Source of the DNA: Clostridia bacterium
GTDB taxonomy: Bacteria; Bacillota_A; Clostridia; TANB77; CAG-508
NCBI GenBank assembly: GCA_017621295.1
Contig: JAGATI010000033.1
Location: forward strand, 1-12,268
Direction of reading: 5' to 3'
DNA length: 12,268 nucleotides
Each line of letters opens with the position of its first letter. Within the stretch, counting starts at the first letter, position 1. The notes beneath the pieces are model-generated. The model did not search any database. It saw only the letters and a program-made list of their open reading frames with translations, and was not told the DNA's origin. The translations under genes were made by a program, and so were the position numbers. Positions 1 through 5,953 of the stretch are shown here, one piece after another.

Positions 1-598
1 CCAGTGAAAACCATTATGTTTTAAATTATTTCTAACTTCTTCATTTGGTTTCTCATCAAATAGAAATTGAATTCTATTAATTTCCTTGTTATGAATAACT
101 TTTCCTCCAACAAATTCCTTATCTTCAAATTCTATTTTTTCTAGATTTTCAAGTCTTGCAATTCTTCTTTTTGTTTCTCTAATCCTTGCACCTATATTTT
201 GAAGTTGCCAAGGCTGATGTTCTTCATCTGCTTTTATAAGAGCTCTTTGTCTTTCTAAATACTCCAACTTTTCTTTCAACTTTGTCATAGCATTTGGATC
301 GTCATTATAAATAACATTTGAATTATTCATATCTTTTGCTTTTTCCTCATAATACTTTTGTTTCTTATCTTCTTCGATTGATTTTCCAATGTCCTTCCAA
401 GCTCTTTCGTGTAATCTTCTAGCCATCTTTTCTGAATGATGACCAATGATTATTGGCTGACCGAGGTGTCATTTCTAAAATTCTGTTAGCATTAGAATTC
501 ATATACTGCCTTGACTTTTCTTCAGCTTTTTGTGCTAATCTTCTGTATGTTTCTTGTCTTGCTTTTCTTCGTTCCTCGTAATCTGCTCTTCCTCCCAT
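1..598 (-). CDS. DUF3560-like protein, partial at the contig edge, with a +1 frameshift
   Basis: From ATG at 598 the zero frame gives 45 codons (beginning MGGRADYEERRKARQ) and then hits TAG at 419-421. Skipping the single base at 463 opens a second frame that runs uninterrupted to base 1 for 154 more codons. The junction reads ...LEMTP then GQPIIIGHHSEKMARR, the conserved core of DUF3560 proteins, which are found on plasmids and integrative elements and have no firm function. The rest is charged and helical with a predicted coiled coil, ending at NGFHW, where the family continues. The start overlaps the upstream small gene by 64 bases and has an AAGGAAG site about 10 bases upstream. The break is a sequencing insertion, a real mutation, or a +1 recoding site. 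Family assignment is by recognition of the GQPIIIGHHSE motif and the basic N-terminus. Confidence 0.75.
460..466 (-). other. +1 frameshift site CCT-CGG-T in the DUF3560-like gene
   Basis: On the coding strand the zero frame reads CCT CGG TCA, while homology requires CCT then GGT CAG CCA (P-G-Q-P). Exactly one surplus base, the C at 463, separates the frames. The zero-frame A-site codon is CGG. The same CTCGG pentamer lies at the frameshift in the transglycosylase gene. Confidence 0.7.
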
Positions 599-696
599 TT
601 TTTATCTTCTTCCTTTCCCACTATCACCATACAATGTAGTGCTATTGCAATAAATCCTCCAATCATTGCTCCAACTATAAAACCTATACTAAACAT
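535..696 (-). CDS. Small single-pass membrane protein, DUF3789-like
   Basis: An uninterrupted 53-codon frame starts at ATG 696 and stops with TAG at 535-537. A GGAAAGGAA ribosome site lies about 6 bases before the ATG. Residues 2-27 (MFSIGFIVGAMIGGFIAIAL onward) form one hydrophobic, glycine-rich transmembrane segment. The rest is a highly charged, probably cytoplasmic tail (GKEEDKKWEEEQ). This layout matches the short DUF3789 proteins common in Firmicute conjugative elements; none has a settled function. Its 3' part overlaps the start of the DUF3560-like gene, so the two are probably translationally coupled. Only 17 bases separate its ATG from the T-run of the metK terminator, leaving no room for its own promoter, so it must depend on read-through or on a junction I cannot see. 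Family call is tentative. Confidence 0.65.
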   Translation of the reverse strand: MFSIGFIVGAMIGGFIAIALHCMVIVGKEEDKKWEEEQITRNEEKQDKKHTED

Positions 697-714
697 AGCA
701 ATTTCCTTTCCAAT

Positions 715-776
715 AAAAAAAGACCTTGCTATTGGTGTGTGATTTTAACTCTTCATACACCTAATAACAAGTCTTT
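715..776 (-). terminator. Rho-independent terminator of metK
   Basis: Read on the minus strand, a long near-perfect stem begins directly after the metK stop. The left arm is at 753-776 (starting AAAAGACTTGTTATTAGG) and the right arm at 716-740 (CACACACCAATAGCAAGG and so on), with a loop of about 12 bases. It ends in a run of seven T. The stem is about 22 bp with a few mismatches. Confidence 0.85.
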
Positions 777-1895
777 TCATATTTGTTTTAATTCTTCCCA
801 AGTAAATCCATCTCTACCAAAATGTCCATAATTAGTAGTCTTTGAATAATTTGGTTCTTTTAATTTTAAATAATCAATGATTCCTTCAGGAGTCAAATCA
901 AAAGTATCTTTAATTATATTTATAATATCAATTTCTGGTATTCGATTTGTTCCGAAACAATCAATGTAAAATGATATTGGATTTTTCATTCCTATACCAT
1001 AACTAATTTGTATCTCGCATTTTCTTGCTAAACCATTTGCAACAACACATTTTGCAATATGTCTTAACATATAGGATGCTGACCTATCAACTTTTGTTCC
1101 ATCTTTTCCTGAAAAAGCTCCACCTCCGTGACGAGCATATCCTCCATAAGTATCAACAATAATTTTTCTTCCTGTTAATCCAGTATCTGCTACAGCTCCT
1201 CCTATAACAAATTTTCCTGTTGGATTAATAACAAATTTTGTATCAATATCTATCATATCTGGCTCAACAACTGGTTTTATTACTTTTTCAATTATATCGT
1301 TTTCAAGCTCATCTATATCTGCATTTGCATCGTGTTGAGTTGAAATCAATATTGTATCTATTCTAAATGGATAGTTGTTCAAATACTCTGCAGTAACTTG
1401 AACTTTTCCATCTGATTTCAAGTATGGAATTATTCCTTCTTTTCTTACCTCGGCTAATCTATGAGCCAATTTATGAGCAACATCTATTGCATAAGGCATT
1501 AAGTTTTCTGTTTCATCACAAGCATAACCAAACATTATTCCTTGATCTCCAGCTCCACCTTCATCAACTCCAATTGCAATATCATTACTTTGCTTAACAA
1601 TATTTATATTAATTTTACAAGTTCTATAATCCATACTTGTTTCTTCATCATCGTAACCCACTTCTTTTAATTTATCTCTTGTAATTTTTTCAATATCAAT
1701 ATTTGCATTTGATGTTATTTGTCCTGCAATAGAAACTTGTCCATTAGATATAAATGTTTCTACTGCTACTCTTGAATTTTTGTCTTGTTCTAAACAAGCA
1801 TCTAGAATTGAATCTGAAATATAGTCACATACTTTATCAGGATGCCCTTCTGTAACAGATTCACTAGTTAAAAAATATCTTTTGTAGTTATTCAT
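777..1895 (-). CDS. metK: S-adenosylmethionine synthetase (methionine adenosyltransferase)
   Basis: Makes S-adenosylmethionine from methionine and ATP in the cytoplasm, the methyl donor for many reactions including the RlmD methylation encoded nearby. The 372 residues carry the family hallmarks: SESVTEGHPDK at 11-21 (ATP and methionine site), GAGDQGIMFGYA at 114-125, and the P-loop-like GGGAFSGKD at 257-265 followed by KVDRSASY. It is a little shorter than the usual 380-400 residues, but both ends look complete. I chose ATG 1895 (MNNYKRYF) because AAGGAAGG lies 5-12 bases upstream and the family's first strand starts here. A longer in-frame extension to 1922 lacks a ribosome site. No classical SAM-I (S box) leader is visible in the short upstream region. 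The gene ends in a strong terminator. Confidence 0.97.
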   Translation of the reverse strand: MNNYKRYFLTSESVTEGHPDKVCDYISDSILDACLEQDKNSRVAVETFISNGQVSIAGQITSNANIDIEKITRDKLKEVGYDDEETSMDYRTCKININIVKQSNDIAIGVDEGGAGDQGIMFGYACDETENLMPYAIDVAHKLAHRLAEVRKEGIIPYLKSDGKVQVTAEYLNNYPFRIDTILISTQHDANADIDELENDIIEKVIKPVVEPDMIDIDTKFVINPTGKFVIGGAVADTGLTGRKIIVDTYGGYARHGGGAFSGKDGTKVDRSASYMLRHIAKCVVANGLARKCEIQISYGIGMKNPISFYIDCFGTNRIPEIDIINIIKDTFDLTPEGIIDYLKLKEPNYSKTTNYGHFGRDGFTWEELKQI

Positions 1896-1928
1896 ATAAA
1901 CCTTCCTTTCACTTCGCACCACAATCGA

Positions 1929-1946
1929 TTTTGTGGCATTTTCATA
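1929..1946 (-). promoter_or_regulatory. Hairpin-bearing leader of metK
   Basis: The metK leader (about 100 bases) contains a CCACAA/TTGTGG stem around 1917-1934 just upstream of the AAGGAAGG site, so ribosome access could be affected. It does not match a SAM riboswitch I recognise, so no class is assigned. Boundaries are approximate. Confidence 0.2.
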
Positions 1947-1996
1947 AATAACTAGAGTAACTATCCCTTATTATATTTTTTCTTCTGTAAGTTTCA

Positions 1997-2359
1997 TTAT
2001 ACTTTTAGCATCACCTCCCTTAAATTTACCTCTGAAAAGCAATCTAAAAATATATATAATATTTTTATTAAATCTTTAACAACTCTTTTATCCTCATCTT
2101 TTTCAAATAATTCATATATTCCATCAAAGAGAATTTTACAATACAAATCTTTTTCCTCATCTGATAGAGTTTCAAATTTTTTAAAATCACTTTCAATAAA
2201 AAAAGAGATATGTGCCAAAGTTAATCTTTGTAACATATCTTGGTCGGCTTTATTATAAATAGTTAATCCTATTATTGAATCCATTATTATTTCATCAAAT
2301 TTCTTTAATGATTTTTCATTAATTTTACATATTTTATTTTTAATTTTTGAATCGTTCAT
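1997..2359 (-). CDS. Hypothetical helical protein, 120 residues
   Basis: I do not recognise this protein. It starts at ATG 2359 with a GGAGGTAAT site 4-12 bases upstream and ends in TAA about 100 bases before metK. The sequence is lysine- and glutamate-rich, lacks a signal peptide, and is predicted mostly alpha-helical. A central amphipathic stretch (LTLAHISFFI, residues 46-55) and a C-terminal hydrophobic helix (LIKILYIFLDCF, about 97-108) suggest a compact cytoplasmic helical bundle. There are no obvious metal or catalytic motifs. A terminator-like hairpin ends only about 20 bases before its ribosome site, and the region upstream holds repeated TTGAC motifs, so the gene may be controlled by premature termination or by a repressor. 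It could be co-transcribed with metK because no terminator separates them. Confidence 0.7.
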   Translation of the reverse strand: MNDSKIKNKICKINEKSLKKFDEIIMDSIIGLTIYNKADQDMLQRLTLAHISFFIESDFKKFETLSDEEKDLYCKILFDGIYELFEKDEDKRVVKDLIKILYIFLDCFSEVNLREVMLKV

Positions 2360-2380
2360 ATTACCTCCAAATCTTTTTTC

Positions 2381-2411
2381 AAAAAAAATAAAGCATAAAA
2401 ATGCTTTATTT
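2381..2411 (-). terminator. Terminator or attenuator hairpin before the 120-residue gene
   Basis: On the minus strand AAATAAAGCA and TGCTTTATTT form a perfect 10-bp stem around a TAAAAA-type loop, followed by eight T. It is a canonical intrinsic terminator for rlmD transcripts. It lies only about 10 bases before the GGAGG site of the next gene, so it may also act as an attenuator. Confidence 0.75.
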
Positions 2412-2576
2412 AGAGAAAAACTTTAACTTATTTTTTATTTAATTTGACCAATCAACCTTTAACCAGGTTGTTTTTAATTATGTCAAACTGGTCAATTTTT
2501 GACTAATTTTTTGCTAATTTTATAGCTTTTTTTCAATTTTATTGAAACGATGTAACGCAGTAATGTCAACGGTTTC
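2412..2576 (-). promoter_or_regulatory. Intergenic leader with repeated TTGAC motifs and inverted repeats
   Basis: The 165 bases between rlmD and the terminator contain several TTGAC copies on the minus strand, including TTGACAT near the rlmD stop, AATTGACCAG, and TTTGACATAATT. An inverted pair TTGACCA (2490-2496) and TGGTCAA (2443-2449) encloses a smaller CAACC/GGTTG hairpin. A 7-bp TTTCAAT/ATTGAAA hairpin lies at 2530-2546. A promoter with TTGACA and a poor -10 can be drawn. No known riboswitch is recognised. Confidence 0.35.
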
Positions 2577-3947
2577 TTAACTTTCCTTACGACCCATCAA
2601 CGCCACGCATTCAACATGGCTCGTAAACGGAAACATATCAACTGGCTGAATCTCTTTTACATCATACTTTTCCTCCAACAATTTCAAATCTCTAACTAAA
2701 CTTGCTGGATTACAACTAATATAAATAATTTTTTTAGGCTCTACATTTAAAATATTTTCTATTGTATGTCTATCTAATCCCTTTCTTGTAGGATCTACAA
2801 AAATAACATCTGGTTTATCACTATTTTTCTTTAAAACATCTTCAAAAACTTTTTCTACATCTCCTGCAAAAAATTCTATATTTCTAATATCATTTATACT
2901 TGCATTTTCTTTTGCATCTTCTATTGCTTGCTTAACAATTTCTATACCATAAACTTTTTTAACATATGGAGATGCAAATATTCCAATTGTACCAATTCCA
3001 CAGTACAAATCAAATAAAGTTTCATTCTTAGAAAGATTCGCCATTTCAATAGCGGTATTATACAATACTTCTGTTTGAACAGGATTAATTTGGTAAAAAG
3101 ACATTGGAGAAATCTTAAATGTATAATCACCTAATTTATCATAAATATATCCATCTCCATATATCACTTCATTTACATTTCCTAAAATAACATTTGTATT
3201 TTTTACATTAATATTTTTTACAACTGTTTTTACTTCTGGAAATTCTTTAATAAGTAATTTTACTAATTCCTTTTCCTTTTTTAACTCTTTTCCATTAAGC
3301 ACTAAAATACACATAATTTCATGTGTTTTAATTCCTACTTTTATTACTATATGTCTAAGCAAACCTTTTCCATTTTTCTCATTATATATAGGAATATTAT
3401 TTTGTATAAAGAAATGAAAAACGAAATTAGCTATTTGCTCTGATAATGGATTTTGTATCATGCAATTTCTCATAGGAATTATTTCATGAGTTCTTTTGGC
3501 ATACACTCCTATAACAGGTTCATTATTTTTATCTAATCCTACTGGATATTGTGCTTTATTTCTGTAATTATATGGATTTCCCATTCCAACCAACATATTA
3601 ACATTTATTTTATTATTTAATGTTTTGTTTACTAAGTTTTGAACTGTATTTTGTTTTATATTTAAAGTTTCTTCATAATCGATATGTCTTAAATTGCAAC
3701 CACCACATCTTTTATATGTACCACAGTCTGTCTCTACTCTATACTTTGACTTTTCTAATATTTCTATTAAATTTCCAAATGCATGTGAAGTAGTTACCTT
3801 TACAATCAAAATTTTACACTTTTCACCTTTTATAGCTCCTTCTATAAAAATAGTAAAATTATCTATTTTGGCAATTCCTTCTCCTTCAAATCCTTGGTCA
3901 ATAATATCTACTATATATTCTTTATTTTTTTCTACTGGAACTTTCAT
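2577..3947 (-). CDS. rlmD: 23S rRNA (uracil-C5)-methyltransferase, RlmD/RlmCD family
   Basis: Transfers a methyl group from S-adenosylmethionine to C5 of a 23S rRNA uracil; Firmicute members of this family may modify both U1939 and U747. The 456 residues hold the full layout. An N-terminal TRAM RNA-binding domain (about 3-62) is followed by an iron-sulfur cluster motif with Cys75, Cys81, Cys84 and Cys162. The SAM-binding loop is FDLYCGIGT at 312-320, then come DPTRKG at 385-390 and the SCNP nucleophile motif with Cys412. The C-terminal VDMFPFTSHVE stretch supports the catalytic site. ATG 3947 is preceded by AGGTGATATA. A small acidic gene ends 21 bases upstream, so the two probably form one transcript. 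The family is certain; which uracil is modified cannot be read from sequence alone. Confidence 0.93.
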   Translation of the reverse strand: MKVPVEKNKEYIVDIIDQGFEGEGIAKIDNFTIFIEGAIKGEKCKILIVKVTTSHAFGNLIEILEKSKYRVETDCGTYKRCGGCNLRHIDYEETLNIKQNTVQNLVNKTLNNKINVNMLVGMGNPYNYRNKAQYPVGLDKNNEPVIGVYAKRTHEIIPMRNCMIQNPLSEQIANFVFHFFIQNNIPIYNEKNGKGLLRHIVIKVGIKTHEIMCILVLNGKELKKEKELVKLLIKEFPEVKTVVKNINVKNTNVILGNVNEVIYGDGYIYDKLGDYTFKISPMSFYQINPVQTEVLYNTAIEMANLSKNETLFDLYCGIGTIGIFASPYVKKVYGIEIVKQAIEDAKENASINDIRNIEFFAGDVEKVFEDVLKKNSDKPDVIFVDPTRKGLDRHTIENILNVEPKKIIYISCNPASLVRDLKLLEEKYDVKEIQPVDMFPFTSHVECVALMGRKES

Positions 3948-3968
3948 TATATCACCTACTACTCTATA

Positions 3969-4115
3969 TTAATTTTCTTTAGATTCATCTTTTTTATTTT
4001 CTATATTTTCCTTATTATCATTAAACAATTCATCTAAATTATACTCATTTTCTAATTTTTTCACTTTTTCATTATCATCATCTAATCCTAAATCTTTAAA
4101 ATATTTTTCTTTCAT
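3969..4115 (-). CDS. Small acidic/lysine-rich hypothetical protein, 48 residues
   Basis: An intact 48-codon frame starts at ATG 4115 (MKEKYFKDLGLDDDNEKVKK), with an AGGAGAG ribosome site 7-13 bases upstream, and ends in TAA 21 bases before the rlmD start. The composition is almost entirely charged or polar (Asp, Glu, Lys, Asn), with no hydrophobic segment, so it is likely a disordered or coiled small soluble protein. The good ribosome site and close spacing to rlmD support a real gene translated from the same message. I recognise no family. It might be a small ribosome- or RNA-associated factor, but that is only a guess from its neighbour. Confidence 0.6.
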   Translation of the reverse strand: MKEKYFKDLGLDDDNEKVKKLENEYNLDELFNDNKENIENKKDESKEN

Positions 4116-4192
4116 AATATATCTCTCCTATCTATATATTTAGCAAAATAAAAATGCTACTGCATTACTGTTGCATTATCATATATGAAAAT

Positions 4193-4218
4193 AGAGAGTT
4201 TTAAAAAACTCTCTTTTC
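4193..4218. terminator. Terminator after tRNA-Leu
   Basis: AGAGAGTTTT and AAAACTCTCT form a 10-bp stem just downstream of the tRNA. The flanks are T-rich enough in both directions for it to work on either strand; on the minus strand the stem is followed by ATTTTC. Confidence 0.7.
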
Positions 4219-4224
4219 TTAATC

Positions 4225-4308
4225 TGGTGCGGATGAAGGGACTTGAACCCCCACGTCGTTGACACTGGTTCCTAAGACCAGCGCGTCTGCCAGTTCCGCC
4301 ACATCCGC
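4225..4308 (-). tRNA. tRNA-Leu, anticodon TAG, CCA encoded
   Basis: The minus strand folds as a class II tRNA. The acceptor arms GCGGATG/CATCCGC pair perfectly, a D arm with GCG/CGC follows, and the anticodon stem CTGGT/ACCAG encloses the loop CTTAGGA, giving anticodon TAG, which reads CUA leucine codons. A long variable arm typical of leucine tRNAs precedes the T arm with TTCAAGT. The discriminator A is followed by an encoded CCA (4225-4227). It has its own promoter just upstream and a terminator just downstream, so it is probably a single-gene unit. Confidence 0.96.
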
Positions 4309-4316
4309 ATATTTAT

Positions 4317-4358
4317 TTGACAACAATAATATTAGCATACTTTTTATATTGTTGTCAA
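4317..4358 (-). promoter_or_regulatory. tRNA-Leu promoter inside a perfect 12-bp inverted repeat
   Basis: On the minus strand -35 TTGACA (4353-4358), an 18-base spacer and TAATAT (4329-4334) with an extended TGC before it make a good sigma-A promoter. The arms TTGACAACAATA (4347-4358) and TATTGTTGTCAA (4317-4328) are exact inverted copies 18 bases apart, covering the -35 box and the expected start point. Confidence 0.65.
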
Positions 4359-4387
4359 TATGTTTTATTAAATTATTTTTTATATTT

Positions 4388-4942
4388 TTATTTTTTTCTA
4401 TCAAATATATTTATTATATTTCCTACCAAATTTACAATTTGAGTACTTTTAGTTTGAGCTATATTTTTTCCTAATGCTTTGCCTCCAACTGTCAGAGATG
4501 CTACAAGAGCACTTATTATAAATTGTAAATTGAATCCTAAATTAAAACTTTCTGTAATTTTCATAGATACCATTGCACTAATAGCACCACTTAAAACTCC
4601 TGCAATATCTCCTATAACATCTGCACAAATATTAGCAACTTTAGCAGAATTTCTGATTAACTTTATAGATGTTTTAGCACCTTTTATTTTTTTAGATGCT
4701 TTAGCATGGAAATGTGATTCCTCACCTACTGTAACAGCAACACCTATTATATCAAATATAATTCCCACAAAAATAACTAAAACTAGTATAATTATTGCTG
4801 GAATTACTGCTAAGCCGTTTATTGCTGTAGTAGATATATATGAAAATAATATAGATAATATGAATGTAGTAATAAAAATTGTTATAAACCACTTTACTGC
4901 TGAATTATCTTTTTTACTTTCTACATTTTTTTCTTTTTTCAT
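4388..4942 (-). CDS. oapA: OapA-like four-helix membrane protein (OLE RNA partner)
   Basis: A 184-residue integral membrane protein encoded directly after the structured RNA region. Four hydrophobic segments are visible at about 19-36, 46-72, 108-130 and 141-160. Between the second and third is a basic, lysine- and arginine-rich loop (AKASKKIKGAKTSIKLIRNSAK, about 79-100) suited to contact RNA. The size and layout fit OapA, the protein that binds OLE RNA at the membrane and resembles the DUF21 membrane domain of CNNM/CorB magnesium transporters. The start at ATG 4942 is fixed by an in-frame TAA two codons upstream; the AGGAGAG site lies rather far, about 14 bases away. Recognition rests on topology, size and position next to the RNA, not on an alignment. 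Otherwise it would be a CorB-type hypothetical protein. Confidence 0.68.
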   Translation of the reverse strand: MKKEKNVESKKDNSAVKWFITIFITTFILSILFSYISTTAINGLAVIPAIIILVLVIFVGIIFDIIGVAVTVGEESHFHAKASKKIKGAKTSIKLIRNSAKVANICADVIGDIAGVLSGAISAMVSMKITESFNLGFNLQFIISALVASLTVGGKALGKNIAQTKSTQIVNLVGNIINIFDRKK

Positions 4943-4989
4943 TTTTTACTTAATTTCTCTCCTATTATTTAAATTTATAGGTGGTAAAA

Positions 4990-5546
4990 CTTAAGTAAAT
5001 TCTACGGTTTAGGTCTAGTAGAATTTCTCTATTTCTTACTAAACATTACTGTTTAGCCGTTTCCATTTAAAAGAAATATCCTAAGGATAACAAGGCCACC
5101 AGATCACCACTTAAATCCGTACTTTAATCCTTAAATTTTCATGTTAATTACATAACAAACACTCTAGAAGTTTTCCTTAATACATTGCAACCTATTACTA
5201 GTCTCTTTTGCAGTAGTGATTTCATAACTATCATAAAAATAAAATTTGTCCAAATCTTATTATTACTTAAATTAATCCCAAGACTACCACTCAAGACAGG
5301 CTACACTATATATTGTGTCTTGGCACTTTATATAGGTTATACTTAAAATTTAACTATTTAAGCCTCCGCGAAAGCAGGGTCTGTTTTTCTATGTATGCCA
5401 TTACATATTGCCCTACCTTCTTACTTCCTGAAAACACACAAAACTGGCATTCCGCGCACAAACAAGAAACTTCAACGATACGCCCTTTAGTGGATTTTTA
5501 GCCCCACCCTCGTAATAGACAATGCAACTAGAATAGTGCACCACCA
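4990..5546 (-). ncRNA. ole: Candidate OLE RNA (large structured non-coding RNA)
   Basis: This roughly 560-base stretch has no credible protein, yet it is richer in G and C than the spacers around it. It starts about 7 bases after a near-consensus promoter and ends 48 bases before an OapA-like gene, the position, length and partner expected of OLE (ornate, large, extremophilic) RNA. Visible stems include AAATTCTAC/GTAGAATTT (4997-5026), CTAAAC/GTTTAG (5039-5056), ATCC/GGAT near 5079-5090 and CAAGACA/TGTCTTG (5292-5322). The most GC-rich, conserved-looking part is 5' (5390-5546), with GGGTGGGGCTAAAAATCC and GTGCGCGGAATGCC. OLE RNA works with OapA at the membrane in stress and magnesium responses in known hosts. 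I cannot run a covariance search, so the class rests on context. It does not look like 6S RNA, tmRNA, RNase P or SRP RNA. Confidence 0.68.
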
Positions 5547-5552
5547 ATGCTT

Positions 5553-5581
5553 ATAATAACATATTTTTATTTTTTTGGCAA
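5553..5581 (-). promoter_or_regulatory. Strong sigma-A promoter of the OLE-oapA unit
   Basis: On the minus strand TTGCCA (5576-5581), a 17-base spacer and TATTAT (5553-5558) predict a start near 5546. The spacer is almost all A and T, and the RNA-like region begins right after it. Confidence 0.75.
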
Positions 5582-5603
5582 GTTTTACAAAAATTAAATT
5601 CTA

Positions 5604-5768
5604 TTACAATAATTGCAATTTCTTAGTTGCAATTTTTTCTATAAACATTTCATCATGTTCTACAAAAATCATTGTAGGATTATATTTTTTTAAACATCCT
5701 TTTAAATTGTTAGTTTCTTGAGATACATAGGAAATTATTAAATCATTCGAAACTCTAATTTCTCCATA
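5604..5768 (-). pseudogene. Remnant of an ABC-F ATPase (Lsa/Vga/Msr-like), internally deleted
   Basis: A 54-codon frame ends in TAA at 5604-5606. Its first half, EIRVSNDLIISYVSQET, matches the start of the second nucleotide-binding domain of ABC-F proteins. Its second half, KKYNPTMIFVEHDEMFIEKI, matches the very end of that domain, including the H-loop histidine. The signature LSGGQ, the Walker B and everything before the second domain are missing. Two nearly identical TTTAAAA stretches sit at the junction and could have caused the deletion. ABC-F proteins protect ribosomes from antibiotics or act as translation factors; this piece cannot bind or hydrolyse ATP. There is no start codon in frame before in-frame stops at 5769 and upstream. 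It sits between htpG and the OLE promoter, downstream of an intact-looking promoter. Confidence 0.7.
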
Positions 5769-5841
5769 TTATTATATTTATATGTAGATGTTTTAAATAT
5801 TTTTTATATAAGATTATTTAAAACAAGAGAAACCACGATTA

Positions 5842-5870
5842 ATTATAACAATTAACTATATAAAAATCAA
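5842..5870 (-). promoter_or_regulatory. Promoter upstream of the ABC-F remnant
   Basis: On the minus strand TTGATT (5865-5870), 17 bases and a perfect TATAAT (5842-5847). No intact gene follows. It is probably the old promoter and leader of the ABC-F gene, which are usually controlled by attenuation; the roughly 75 bases between it and the remnant hold no gene. Confidence 0.6.
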
Positions 5871-5953
5871 TACTTTATGTTCACTTTTAAAATATATATA
5901 TTAAACTCTGTTAATAGTTTTATATTAGACCCTAATTACAATATACATCTATC

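Noticed and set aside
1896..1996. SAM riboswitch upstream of metK
   Set aside because: The leader is too short and lacks the recognisable SAM-I, SMK or other SAM-aptamer core; only a single 6-bp hairpin is seen.
4479..4994. Plus-strand 171-codon open frame over oapA
   Set aside because: It is antisense to a better-supported membrane protein with a ribosome site; the composition is that of a shadow frame.
5313..5501. Plus-strand 62-codon frame in the RNA region
   Set aside because: No ribosome site and no family resemblance; it lies antisense to the structured RNA region.
5769..5953. Further coding sequence between htpG and the ABC-F remnant
   Set aside because: All frames are broken by stops; only a promoter is supportable, and no convincing htpG terminator is visible.
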